From: Bufo bufo
Lineage: Eukaryota; Chordata; Amphibia; Anura; Bufonidae
Direction of reading: 5' to 3'
NCBI RefSeq assembly: GCF_905171765.1
Contig: NC_053394.1
Location: 163,277,183-163,341,182, forward strand
DNA: 64,000 nt
The notes under the pieces were generated by a model. That model worked only from the letters and a program-made list of their open reading frames with translations, had not been told where the DNA came from and searched no databases. Position 1 is the first letter of the stretch. Each line of letters begins with the position of its first letter. This document shows positions 41,521 through 52,839 of this stretch, piece by piece. The position numbers were made by a program, and so were the translations under genes.

Positions 41521-43160
41521 CCGTCAGGTCCATAAATATTAGGCCATCGACACAATTCTAACATTTTTGGCTCTATACACCACCACAATGGATTTGAAAT
41601 GAAACAAACAAGTTGTGCTTCAACTGCAGACTGTCAGCTTTAATTTGAGGGTATTTACATCCAAATCAGGTGAACGGTGTAGGAATTACAACAGTTTGCA
41701 TATGTTCCTCCCACTTGTTAAGGGACCAAAAGTAATGGGACAATTGGCTTCTCAGCTGTTCCATGGCCAGGTGTGTGTTATTCCCTCATTATCCCAATTA
41801 CAATGTGCAGATAAAAAATCCAGAGTTAATTTCAAGTGTGCTATTTGCATTTGGAATCTGTTTCTGTCAACTCTCAAGATGAGATCCAAAGAGCTGTCAC
41901 TATCAGTGAAGCAAGCCATCATTAGGCTGAAAAAACAAAACAAACCCATCAGAGAGATAGCAAAAGCATTAGGCGTGGCCAAAACAACTGTTTGGAACAT
42001 TTTTAAAAAGAAGGAACACACCGTTGAGCTCAGCAACACCAAAAGACCCAGAACACCACAGAAAATAACTGTGGTGGATGACCAAAGAATTCTTTCCCTG
42101 GTGAAGAAAACAACTTCACAACATTTGGTAAGATCAAGAACACTCTCCAGGAGGTAGGTGTATGTGTGTGAAAGTCAACAATCAAGTGAAGACTTCACCA
42201 GAGTGAATACAGAAGGTTCACCACAAGATGTAAACCATTGGTGAGCCTCAAAAACAGAAAGGACAGATTAGAGTTTGCCAAACGACATCTAAAAAAGCCT
42301 TCACAGTTCTGGAACAACATCGTATGGACAGATGAGACCAAGATCAACTTGTACCAGAGTGATGGGAAGAGAAGGGTATGGAGAAGGAAAGGAACTGCTC
42401 ATGATCCTAAGCATACCACCTCATCAGGGAACCATAGTGGTGGTAGTGTCATGGCGTGGGCATGTATGGCTGTCAACGGAACTGGTTCTCTTGTATTTAT
42501 TGATGATGTGACTGCTGACAAAAGCAGCAGGATGAATTCTGAAGTGTTTCGGAGAATATTATTTGCTCATACTCAGCCAAATGCTTCAGAACTCATTGGA
42601 CGGTGCTTCACAGTGCAGAGGAACAATGACCCAAAGCATACTGCAAAAGCAACCAAAGAGTTTTTTAAGGGAAAGAAGTGGAATGTTATGCAATGGTCAA
42701 GTCAATCACCTGACCTGAATCCGATTGAGCATGCATTTCACTTGCTGAAGACAAAACTGAAGGGAAAATGGAACAAGCAGGAACTGAAGACAGTTGCAGT
42801 AGAGGCCTGGCAGAGCATCACCAAGGATGAAACCCAGCGTCTGGTGATGTCTATGCGTTCCAGACTTCAGGCTGTAATTGACTGCAAAGGATTTGCAACC
42901 AAGTATTAAAAAGTGAAAGTTTCATTTATGATTATTATTCTGTCCCATTACTTTTGGCCCCTTAACAAGTGGGAGGCTCATATGCAAACTGTTGTAATTC
43001 CTACACCGTTTACCTGATTTGGATGTAAATACCCTCAAATTAAAGCTGACAGTCTGCAGTTAAAGCACATCTTGTTAGTTTTATTTCAAATCCATTGTGG
43101 TGGTGTATAGAGCCAAAAATGTTAGAATTGTGTCAATGTCCCAATATTTATGGACCTGAC

Positions 43161-43162
<2 letters not shown>
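41521..43162 (+). mobile_element. Tc1-like transposon with long (about 220 bp) inverted repeats
   Basis: Inverted ends starting C(C/A)GTCAGGTCCATAAATAT at 41521 and ending at 43162, with complementary arms to about 41742 and from about 42942. TA precedes the left end. The transposase lies between them in two frames. Confidence 0.88.
41881..42909 (+). pseudogene. Tc1-like transposase, frameshifted in the middle
   Basis: The N-terminal frame (41881-42157) begins MRSKELSLSVKQAIIRLKKQ and encodes the first helix-turn-helix (IREIAKALGVAKTTVWNIFK). It ends after KTTSQHLVRSRTLSRR by frameshift. The second frame (42238-42909) holds the catalytic core: WTDETKINLYQSDG (first Asp), a GGSVMAWACM block, QRNNDPKHTAKA (second Asp) and SSQSPDLNPIEHAFHLLK (catalytic Glu). 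The C-terminus is complete (FATKY). About 25-40 codons around the break are out of frame, with stops near 42157-42237. Since only the linker between the paired domain and the catalytic core is disrupted, decay appears modest. Confidence 0.88.
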
Positions 43163-43193
<31 letters not shown>

Positions 43194-43271
43194 ATATATA
43201 TATATATATATATACAGTATATATATATAGATATATATATATAGATATATATAGATAGATAGATAGATAGA
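43163..43271. repeat. Compound microsatellite
   Basis: (TG)n, (TATG)n, (TA)n and (GATA)n follow directly on the Tc1 end. Confidence 0.92.
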
Positions 43272-43419
43272 TAAATCAATGTTTTTGGTAGAAGTGAAAT
43301 CTCCACATAGCGAATAATTTACTTGTAAATGTAATAGAGTAATACAAAAATAACAGACACAACAGTTAGGATAAGCATGCCGCTATTTCTCAGTAATCGA
43401 ATCATTAATTGAAAGCGGC

Positions 43420-44524
43420 ATGCTCAAAATAATAGCAGTGAGGAGTTCAATTGGTGAAGTCACTCATTCTTTGGAAATGTTGCACATGTTGGTTATAGTG
43501 CATTTCCTTCTGAAATACTGGGGAAATAGGTAATTCTAGACATTGTTCTCATGAAGAACATACTTTAAGAAGTTGATTGGAGAGGGAAAAACATATAGAG
43601 AAATGCAGAAAATTATAGGCTGCTCAGCTAAAATAATCTCAAATGCCTTGAAGTGGCAACCAAAACCTGAAAGACATGGAAGGAAGCGGGGAACTAGTGT
43701 TCGAGTGGATCGAAGAATAACCAAAATGGCAAAGACTCAACCAAAGATCACCTCCAGTAAGATGAAAGATCTGAAGTTACCAGTGAGTACTGCTGCAATC
43801 AGAAGACTAATTATCAGCAATAACTCCCTGCCAAGTCCCGACATGTCCTGAATAGGTCAAAATCTGCCAAGAAATTGGACTGGCCCAAAGAGAAATGGTG
43901 CAACATTTTGTGAACTGATGAAAACAACATTTTTACTTTTTGGCTGAACACTGAATTCAAGCCACAGTACTATGCAGACTAGAAAGCATGGGGGTCCAAT
44001 TGTCATGATATGGGGATGTTTGTCATACCATGGTGTTGGGTCTATTTATCACATATGAGGCATCATGGTTCAGTTTCACTATATCAAAATACTTGAGGAG
44101 ATCATGTTGCCCTATGATTAAGAAGAAATGCCCTTGAACTAATTGTTTCAACATGACAATGACCCAAAACACACCAGTAAGCGAACAAGATCTTGGTTAC
44201 AGACAAACAGGATTGAGGTAATGAATTGGCCAGCCCAATCCCCTGTCCTCAGTCCCATGGAGAACTTGTGGGGTGACATAAAAAATGTGATTGATGAGGC
44301 AAACCCCAAAAATGGAGAAGAACTGTGGAATGTAGTCCAATTGTCCTGACTGGAATACCTGTTCAGAGGGGCGAGAAGTTTTTTGGCTCCATACAACCCA
44401 GATGTCAAGCAGTTCTCAGCAACTATGATTATGCAGCTAATGTTGAAGTCTCAAACATTTTTTCAGTTCATACATTACATTTCAGAGCTTTTAAAGAAAA
44501 ATGCTAGCACTGCTATTTTTTGAC
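43420..44524 (+). mobile_element. Decayed Tc1/mariner transposon
   Basis: Ends GCTCAAAATAATAGCAGTG (left) and CACTGCTATTTTTTGACC (right) are inverted. Broken transposase lies between. Flanking A/T-rich sequence to about 44720 may belong to the element too. A separate hairpin (GCATGCCGC/GCGGCATGC) lies just upstream at 43376-43422. Confidence 0.7.
43573..44349 (+). pseudogene. Tc1/mariner transposase remnant
   Basis: The 43573-43851 frame (MIGEGKTYREMQKIIGCSAK) is the N-terminal helix-turn-helix region, followed by a second one (TQPKITSSKMKDLKLPVSTA). The middle, with the first catalytic Asp, is scattered over frames (43860-44140). The 44143-44349 frame has MFQHDNDPKHTSK (second Asp) and NWPAQSPVLSPMENLWGDIK, where the usual PDLNPIE has become PVLSPME, keeping the catalytic Glu. 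Several stops and shifts separate the pieces, so no protein is made. It is a different family from the Tc1 copies at 14.2 and 41.5 kb. Confidence 0.82.
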
Positions 44525-46450
44525 CAGCCTAATATTCCTTTTTCTTTACTTTCGTTAAAGGATTAACACAAACTGGATAACTGCTGTTATTGTGTTGATT
44601 TGGAATTGAATGTGTAATGTTCCCACTGCATTTGCATTTATACAAATAAAAGTTATTATAATGATTTTGCAATGTGTTGGCTTTTTTAAAACCTTAATGC
44701 TATATTTTTTAACACTACTGTATAATATAACGAGAACAACTGTGTAAATATGCCTAGCGGGTAAAGGGTCCTACTCTGTGTTTTGCCCATGGCTCATTTT
44801 ATAAAGCCAGTCCAGTGCATGAGGTGAAGCTTTGCAGTGTCTGCAGTAGCATTCTTCAAAATCGTTGTCTAAAATCTAGTTAATTTGACTTTGTATAATT
44901 TGCGGAAAATATTTATTTGTGTGTATCTCTAAATATGTTTGAATGCCTGTGCAGCAAAGAGGAATACATGAAGCAGCTATGTGTGCTGCTCCCAACCTCA
45001 CATTTGACTTGCGTTGCTCCATAATGCACTATGGCTTCAAGTCATCTCTAAGATTGGTTATGTGAGGCGTATGAAGCCTTCATGATTACAAAGACAGAAG
45101 CAGGGCCTCCACTGACAAATTGTTCATGGCAGGCGGGTGGCCTGCGGTTACAAGGGTTGGTGAAAAGTCATCCAGTGTTTGTGTTATTCCACCATGACAG
45201 CAGAACAGTCCACATCTCTGTCTTCACATGACGCTTTCAATAAGATGTCACACTAACGATGGCCATTTCTTAGCAGTCATTCCTTACATTCCTTTATTAG
45301 GACAAGAAGAAAGCGACAATCCTTTCATTTGCCAGAAAGCTTTCTATAATGCTCAACATGTTAAGCTATTGACAGCTTAGCTTAGACTTATGGATGAGTG
45401 CACAAGGGTCTGCACCTAGGCTTCTGTATTTTATGTGTATCTTTTAAATTGTAAGCTCACATGGCAAGGCTCTTCTACTACATCTTGTATTGTCCATTTG
45501 ATATCTTTTTTATCATTCAGTGTAATCATACTTGTGTTTTTTTTTTTAACAGAATCTGGGGATTTCCATGACTATAAGAATTTCCTTCTCTACCAAGATG
45601 TTGTCATTTGGCTTTTTCCTCCTTGAGTTTTCTTTTCCTTTAACTGGATCAACACTGCAGGATAATGAGTTGAACTAAATGAACCATTGTTAATAGGATT
45701 TTCTAGGAGCTGTAAACATGGCTGCTTACTATGGTTATCTGCCTCTTCTGTTGTTGAGTTGTCTAGTATTGTAGATCACCTCCACTGAAGTGAATTTGTT
45801 GCAAGCACTGGTTTTGGCACAGAGTGCGCCACATTCAACTTAAAAGAGCAGACAAAAAAGTCCTGCATGCAGGGCTTTTAAAAAAGCATACACCCCCTAA
45901 CGAAGCATAATGAAGGAAATTGGTACACGGCTTAACCTTACTTTGAATGTCCAGGTTTGTACTCCATATAAGTATTAGATCCATAATTCTGTGCTGACTA
46001 ATTTCTAAGTACTGTATATATGTCATTGCTTTTCTGAAACATACTGTAGTTTTGAAACCCCTACATAGACAAATGATAAACTCCTGGCTGACTGCAGCCA
46101 CTATTAGAGGAGGCGTTTACTGTATAAGGTTTATACCCTGGACGCAATAATAAATGTGTATGTTGTAAGCTCCTAAACTCCCTCTGAATGACCTGGTTGA
46201 ACAGCCATGCACCTGGATGGGGTTGTTGTGGGTGGATTTCTGCAAGTAGGTTAAGTGAAGTGGCTGGATGTTTACCTTGGTGCCTTTACCTTCTCTGTTT
46301 TGGTGCTTAGGTTTGTCCCAAGTCACACAGGAGCACCTATGTCTCCCTGATGCCGTCAGGTAAAAAGCGGAGGCTGGTCGGTATGCCAGAGCTTCCTTTC
46401 CATTCCTTAAGTAAGCCTGTGTCTCCCTCTTGTGGAGCATCTGAACTCTC
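44525..46450. other. Unassigned, possibly unique host sequence
   Basis: I recognise no ORF, RNA gene or transposon end over 1.9 kb, apart from the flank of the preceding element. Directly before the U2 segment I see no convincing octamer or proximal sequence element, so I do not call a U2 promoter. Confidence 0.5.
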
Positions 46451-46502
46451 TTCGCTTCTCGGCCTTTTGGCTAAGATCAAGTGTAGTATCTGTTCTTATC
46501 AG
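46451..46502 (+). ncRNA. RNU2: U2 snRNA 5' fragment (nt 1-52)
   Basis: 51 of 52 positions equal the 5' end of vertebrate U2 snRNA (TCGCTTCTCGGCCTTTTGGC, then CTAAGATCAAGTGTAGTATC, then TGTTCTTATCAG). The only change is the first base. It includes the GUAGUA branch-point recognition sequence. The remainder of U2 is replaced by LINE sequence starting at 46503, so no functional snRNA can be made here. Confidence 0.93.
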
Positions 46503-46985
46503 TCTGCCTTGACTTGCCGGCCCAGGTCCTTGTGGGTACCCCCTGCACTCTGCCTTTGAGCATCGTTGATTAAATTCAGCTTTAGCTCACTGCTGCTATT
46601 GGGTGTAGGGCTATTCCCCAGGGAACAAGAGTGCTCTGGTCTCCGACCTCCTCTTGGCCTGTGGCTTAATAGTCTTGGTGTACGACGTTAGACAGTGCTT
46701 ACTTGGATCTCGACAGCCCGAACACGACTACTGGAAGATTTTCTCCGACTGCGATCCAGGAGAAGACTTTGCGAAGACTCGACGAGGAACCCCGAGGACG
46801 AGGACTGAAGACCCCGGCCTGAAGACTTCGGCCTCGAGGAACCCCGACGAGAAGAAGAAGCTCGGCGAAGACCTTCACTGGCAGAAGCTCCGCCCAGCAA
46901 GGAGAAGACCCGCATAGCCCCGCCCACTTGGGCAAAGGGACGCTTTGCGAAGACACTCTAGGAAGATGGCTAAAGGGAAGTAGCC

Positions 46986-48254
46986 ATGGCCACAACCTCC
47001 AAGCCCCCCAAGACCAAGAAGGATGCTGCAGGACCGGCCAAGAAGCACCAAGCCCCCTGGACCCTCCGGGGCCAGACCCGAAGCCTCTTTCCGGCAGAAG
47101 GGTGGCAGAAAGCCCGGCCAGGTCACCCCTTTCCTGGAGCCCTGGATGCGGCAGACCGTCGCCATGAAGCTGAAGGAGGTGGATGGAAAGACCCCGGAGA
47201 TGACCGAGGAAATCTTTTGCCAGAAGATGCTGGTGGACCAGGGATTTTCAAAGCCGGAGACCCTCAGCATCCAAACCTTTATGACCGGAATTTTCTACGT
47301 GACCTTTGCGTCAATCAACATCTGTAGAAAATATTGGGAGAAGGTGAAATTGGTGGCATCGGACTCCACGTTTTCTCACTTTGTCGGGAATTGCCCCATC
47401 CAGAGGGAGGAGAGAAGGATAACGGTGTCTATGAGGAATCCACACACCCCCGGCAAAGACATAACCACTTTCCTGAATCTATTCTGCACAGTGGTGAGGG
47501 AACCCACCCACATCCTGAACGGACTCGGCTTCTGGACCGGGAAGTGGTCAGCGGTCGTGAAACTGAACAAAGACGCGACCCAGAAGACGGCCTCCAGTAC
47601 CTGCCCCAGTCTTTTTCCCTCGGAAACTCCCACGGCCTCATCTACTACCCGGATATGCCACAGTTCTGCAGGAAGTGTGGACAGAAGGGCCACGAGATGA
47701 GGAACTGCAAGGAGGATCCCTGCCGAATCTGCCGGGTCACAGGTCACGAGACCAAAGACTGTCCAAAGAAGGTGGCGTGCAACCTATGCGGACTGGCCTC
47801 CCACGTCTACAAGGACTGTCCAAAGAGGGAACGCACCTGGGCTTTAGTCGCAGCCAGGGCTCTGGCCGTCCGGAACCCCTCCCAAGCCTCAGTCCAGGCG
47901 GCGGCAAAGCCCAAAGAGAAGCCATCCAAGAAAGAGGGTAAGCGGACATCTCCCCCCGCCCATGCTCCCGTTCCCTCCCCCTCCTGCCCAACCGCCCCCT
48001 GCCCTGTCGTCACTACCACTGAGGACATCCACATCCAACTCCCCATCACCTCAGTGGCACCCTCCCATGCCCCCAGCCCAACCCGCCTCGTTGTCACCAC
48101 TACAGCAGTAATAACCTCTCCTCCAGCTGCTGTAGCCCTCTCTATGGAGGAATTTCCCCCTCTTGTCTCCCCAGATGTCAGCCAGAGGAAAGGGAAGAGA
48201 AAGGAGAGGGACAGCCCCATCGCTGACCACTCCAAAAAGAAGATGTCGAGGTAG
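46986..48254 (+). pseudogene. Keno-type ORF1 with three CCHC zinc knuckles, frameshifted
   Basis: The reading starts at MATTSKPPKTKKDAAG (46986), moves to a second frame (around 47060-47590; TVAMKLKEVDGKTPEMTEEI, ITTFLNLFCTVV, ILNGLGFWTGKWSAVVKLNK) and returns to the first frame near 47560-47600 (EDGLQYLPQSFSLGNSHGLI). Three tandem knuckles follow: CRKCGQKGHEMRNC, CRICRVTGHETKDC and CNLCGLASHVYKDC, all C-x2-C-x4-H-x4-C. The tail is rich in Pro, Ser and Thr and ends KKKMSR. This is the nucleic-acid-binding ORF1 usual in Tx1-group LINEs. At least two small indels break it. Confidence 0.8.
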
Positions 48255-48539
48255 AGGATGTGGCCTCACCTAACAAAGAAGAAACATAGCAGCAGATGGA
48301 AGAACCGGTGGCCACCAACAAGGACCCCCAACAGCAAACCCTCCACCCCCGCTAGCCTCGACGAGACCGATGTGGAGGAAATAGTGGCTAACGGGGCGAC
48401 CGTCGACCTAATAAGGCTACAGATAACTCTAGAAGAGATCGTAGTCAGCTTTGCGCTGTTGCAGGGGCAAACCGCCGGACGTCCGGAGTGGTAACTAGGC
48501 TGTATCGTTCGCTGCCAACCTTTTTCTTTCTCTTACATG

Positions 48540-49289
48540 ATGGCAAACTTTAACCTTTTTTCCATCAATGTTAGGAGCATCAGGGATCGGTCTAGACGTC
48601 AGACGATACTAGCCTTCCTTACTTCTCTGGTTGCCGACGTTAACATGTTGCAGGAGTGTGCTTTGCCCCCTTCTAGGTCCTACAACCACCTGGCCAGGCA
48701 GTGGTCCCATGGCCCCTCCTACTGGTCCGGTGGTGGTGACTGTAAATCGGCTGGGGTTGCCATCCTCCTCAGGGGAAACGCGTTCACACTTGACTCCGTC
48801 CAGGAGCTCGTCTGCGGCAGGCTACTTGTCGTAGATGGCTCCTGGGCGGGAGAGCCGGTTAGGCTCATCAACGTGTACGCCTCCCCTGACAAGGGTGAGC
48901 GACTGGAGTTATTCCAGGCCCTACGACCGCAGCTTGCTACCACCAAGACCGTAGTGATGGCCGGGGACTTCAACTGCCCGATAGAAGGGGACGGACGCAG
49001 CTCCGGGACCTCAAGCAAGCTAGACGTCACTTCCAAACTGCTTATTGAGATTGTGACCGAAGCGTCCTTGCAGGACGTTGTGGGATCCATGGGGAACGGC
49101 TCCATTAATTATACGTGGTGCCGGCCCGATGGCTCACTCCGTTCTCGGATCGACTTTGTGTTTACCTCTTGGGCAGTCAGTTGGTGTTGGCACTCTATGG
49201 TCCCCTGCTTTTTCTCTGACCACAGGGCCATTCAGGTCCAGTGCACCCTAGGCATCGGGTTTCCCCCGGGCCGTGGGTCCTGGAATTGA
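48540..49289 (+). CDS. Keno-type ORF2, APE endonuclease part (interrupted)
   Basis: From MANFNLFSINVRSIRDRSRR the frame carries an APE-type endonuclease: ADVNMLQECALPP (catalytic Glu), VAILLRGNAF, LINVYASPDKG, MAGDFNCPIEGD (Asp and Asn), SRIDFVFTS and FFSDHRAIQVQ (SDH). In this group the nuclease cuts a specific target; for Keno the target is U2 snRNA. The protein breaks off after GRGSWN at the PLE insertion (49290), and the RT half resumes near 55480. The nuclease itself shows no internal damage. An ATG one codon earlier (48537) is also possible. Confidence 0.87.
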   Translation: MANFNLFSINVRSIRDRSRRQTILAFLTSLVADVNMLQECALPPSRSYNHLARQWSHGPSYWSGGGDCKSAGVAILLRGNAFTLDSVQELVCGRLLVVDGSWAGEPVRLINVYASPDKGERLELFQALRPQLATTKTVVMAGDFNCPIEGDGRSSGTSSKLDVTSKLLIEIVTEASLQDVVGSMGNGSINYTWCRPDGSLRSRIDFVFTSWAVSWCWHSMVPCFFSDHRAIQVQCTLGIGFPPGRGSWN

Positions 49290-49362
49290 AAGAAGATCCT
49301 AGCAGACGTGACTTCAATGCTCATGGAGTTTTATTGCACATAACAATATGTCTCATAGAAAA

Positions 49363-49397
49363 GGACGCGTTTCGGCTCAATTGCCTTTTTCAACAGG
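49363..49397 (-). ncRNA. Degenerate hammerhead-like motif in PLE copy D
   Basis: Minus strand CCTGTTGA, AAAAGGC...GCC (stem II), GAAAC, GCGTCC. It resembles the PLE hammerhead with a good stem II, but the core has T for A (CTGTTGA), so it is probably inactive. Confidence 0.45.
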
Positions 49398-50089
49398 TAG
49401 ATGTACATAGTCAGTAGCTCGTATATATACACACATATCAATGATTGGAGAGGGGAACCTCCCTGTGACGTCAACGCCCAGAAAGAGGGCGGTGAATACA
49501 TGGTCACATGATAACATGATCAAAATAATCCATCAAAAACGGAACAGGTATCAGAACACATGTTAGTAATAATTACATGTTATTAAATGTTATTAACCAC
49601 CTCAGCCCCCAGTGCTTAAACACCCTGAAAGACCAGGCCACTTTTTACACTTCTGACCTACACTACTTTCACCGTTTATTGCTCGGTCATGCAACTTACC
49701 ACCCAAATGAATTTTACCTCCTTTTCTTCTCACTAATAGAGCTTTCATTTGGTGGTATTTCATTGCTGCTGACATTTTTACTTTTTTTGTTATTAATCGA
49801 AATTTAACGATTTTTTTGCAAAAAAATGACATTTTTCACTTTCAGTTGTAAAATTTTGCAAAAAAAACGACATCCATATAGAAATTTTGCTCTAAATTTA
49901 TAGTTCTACATGTCTTTGATAAAAAAAAAATGTTTGGGTAGAAAAAAAATGGTTTGGGTAAAAGTTATAGCGTTTACAAACTATGGTACAAAAATGTGAA
50001 TTTCCGCTTTTTGCAGCAGCTCTGACTTTCTGAGCACCTGTCATGTTTCCTGAGGTTCTACAATGCCCAGACAGTACAAACACCCCACA

Positions 50090-52560
50090 AATGACCCCAT
50101 TTCTGAAAGTACACACCCTAAGGTATTCGCTGATGGGCATAGTGAGTTCATAGAACTTTTTATTTTTTGTCACAAGTTAGCGGAAAATGATGATTTTTTT
50201 TTTTTTTTTTTTTTTCTTACAAAGTCTCATATTCCACTAACTTGTGACAAAAAATAAAAAGTTCTATGAACTCACTATGCCCATCAGCGAATACCTTGGG
50301 GTCTCTTCTTTCCAAAATGGGGTCACTTGTGGGGTAGTTATACTGCCCTGGCATTCTAGGGGCCCAAATGTGTGGTAAGGAGTTTGAAATCAAATTCAGT
50401 AAAAAATGACCTGTGAAATCCGAAAGGTGCTCTTTGGAATATGGGCCCCTTTGCCCACCTAGGCTGCAAAAAAGTGTCACACATCTGGTATCCCCGTACT
50501 CAGGAGAAGTTGAGGAATGTGTTTTGGGGTGTCTTTTTACATATACCCATGCTGGGTGAGATAAATATCTTGGTCAAATGACAACTTTGTATAAAAAAAT
50601 GGGAAAAGTTGTCTTTTGCCAAGATATTTCTCTCACCCAGCATGGGTATATATAAAATGACACCCCAAAACACATTCCCCACCTTCTCCTGAGTACGGAG
50701 ATACCAGATGTGTGACACTTTTTTGCAGCCTAGGTGGGCAAAGGGGCCCATATTCCAAAGAGCACCTTTCGGATTTCACTTGTCATTTTTTACTGAATTT
50801 GATTTCAAACTCCTTACCACACATTTGGGCCCCTAGAATGCCAGGGCAGTATAACTACCCCACAAGTGACCCCATTTTGGAAAGAAGACACCCCAAGGTA
50901 TTCCGTGAGGGGCATGGCGAGTTCCTAGAATTTTTTATTTTTTGTCACAAGTTAGTGGAAAATGATGATTTTTTTTTTTTTTTTTTTTTCATACAAAGTC
51001 TCATATTCCACTAACTTGTGACAAAAAATAAAAACTTCCATGAACTCACTATGCCCATCAGCGAATACCTTGGGGTCTCTTCTTTCCAAAATGGGGTCAC
51101 TTGTGGGGTAGTTATACTGCCCTGGCATTCTAGGGGCCCAAATGTGTGGTAAGGAGTTTGAAATCAAATTCTGTAAAAATTGACCTGTGAAATCCGAAAG
51201 GTGCTCTTTGGCATATGGGCCCCTTTGCCCACCTAGGCTGCAAAAAAGTGTCACACATCTGGTATCTCTGTATTCAGGAGAAGTTGAGGAATGTGTTTTG
51301 GGGTGTCTTTTTACATATACCCATGCTGGGTGAGATAAATATCTTGGTCAAATGCCAACTTTGTATAAAAAAATGGGAAAAGTTGTCGTTTGCCAAGATA
51401 TTTCTCTCACCCAGCATGGGTATATATAAAATGACACCCCAAAACACATTCCCCACCTTCTCCTGAGTACGGAGATACCAGATGTGTGACACTTTTTTGC
51501 AGCCTAGGTGGGCAAAGGGGCCCATATTCCAAAGAGCACCTTTCGGATTTCACTTGTCATTTTTTACAGAATTTGATTTCAAACTCCTTACCACACATTT
51601 GGGCCCCTAGAATGCCAGGGCAGTATAACTACCCCACAAGTGACCCCATTTTGGAAAGAAGAGACCCCAAGGTATTCGCTGATGGGCATAGTGAGTTCAT
51701 GGAAGTTTTTATTTTTTGTCACAAGTTAGTGGAATATGAGACTTTGTATAAAAAAAAAAAAAAAAAAAAAAAATCAGCATTTTCCACTAACTTGTGACAA
51801 AAAATAAAAAATTCTAGGAACTCGCCATGCCCCTCACGGAATACCTTGGGGTGTCTTCTTTCCAAAATGGGGTCACTTGTGTGGTAGTTATACTGCCCTG
51901 GCATTTTCCAGGGGCCCTAATGTGTGTTAGGTAGGTAAATGACCTGTGAAATCCTAAAGGTGCTCTTTGGAATATGGGCCCCTTTGCGCATCTAGGCTGC
52001 AAAAAAGTGTCACACATGTGGTATCGCCGTATTCAGGAGAAGTTGGGGAATGTGTTTTGGGGTGTCATTTTACATATACCCTTGCTGGGTGAGAGAAATA
52101 TCTTGGCAAAAGACAACTTTTCCCATTTTTTTATACAAAGTTGGCATTTGACCAAGATATTTCTCTCACCCAGCATGGGTATATGTAAAATGACACCCCA
52201 AAACACATTCCCCAACTTCTCCTGAGTACGGCGATACCACATGTGTGACACTTTTTTGCAGCCTAGATGCGCAAAGGGGCCCACATTCATTTTATGAGGG
52301 CATTTTTAGACATTTGGATACCAGACTTCTTCTCACGCTTTGGGGCCCCTAGAATGCCAGGGCAGTATAAATACCCCACATGTGACCCCATTTTGGAAAG
52401 AAGACACCCCAAGGTATTCAATGAGGGGCATGGCGAGTTCATAGAAATTTTTTTTTTTTGGCACAAGTTAGCGGAAATTGATATTTTTTATTTTTTTCTC
52501 ACAAAGTCTCCCGTTCCGCTAACTTGGGACAAAAATTTCAATCTTTCATGGACTCAATAT
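50090..52560. repeat. Zigzag array of about seven alternating palindromes
   Basis: The sequence turns back on itself at about 50205, 50600, 50980, 51373, 51757, 52125 and 52482, each step about 360-395 bp. Turning points alternate between poly-T/poly-A runs (flanked by CACAAGTTAGTGG) and ATACAAAGTTGTC-type sequence (flanked by CACCCAGCATGGG). The paired ORFs on both strands here are mirror images produced by this. Confidence 0.88.
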
Positions 52561-52839
52561 GCCCCTCACGGAATACCTGGGGGTGTCTTCTTTCCGAAAT
52601 GGGGTCACATGTGGCGTATTTATACTGCCCTGGCATTCTAGGGGCCCTAAAGCGTGAGAAGAAGTCTGGAATATACATGTCTAAAAAATTTTACGCATTT
52701 GGATTCCGTGAGGGGTATGGTGAGTTCATGTGAGATTTTATTTTTTGACACAAGTTAGTGGAATATGAGACTTTGTAAGAAAAATAAATAAAAATTCCGC
52801 TAACTTGGGCCAAAAAAATGTCTGAATGGAGCCTTACAG

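Noticed and set aside
46380..46450. Functional U2 snRNA promoter upstream of the U2 fragment
   Set aside because: I could not identify an octamer or a proximal element at the right distance, and the RNA is truncated at nt 52 in any case.
50217..52290. Mirror-image ORFs of 83-124 codons on both strands
   Set aside because: Produced by the alternating palindromes; no recognisable domain.
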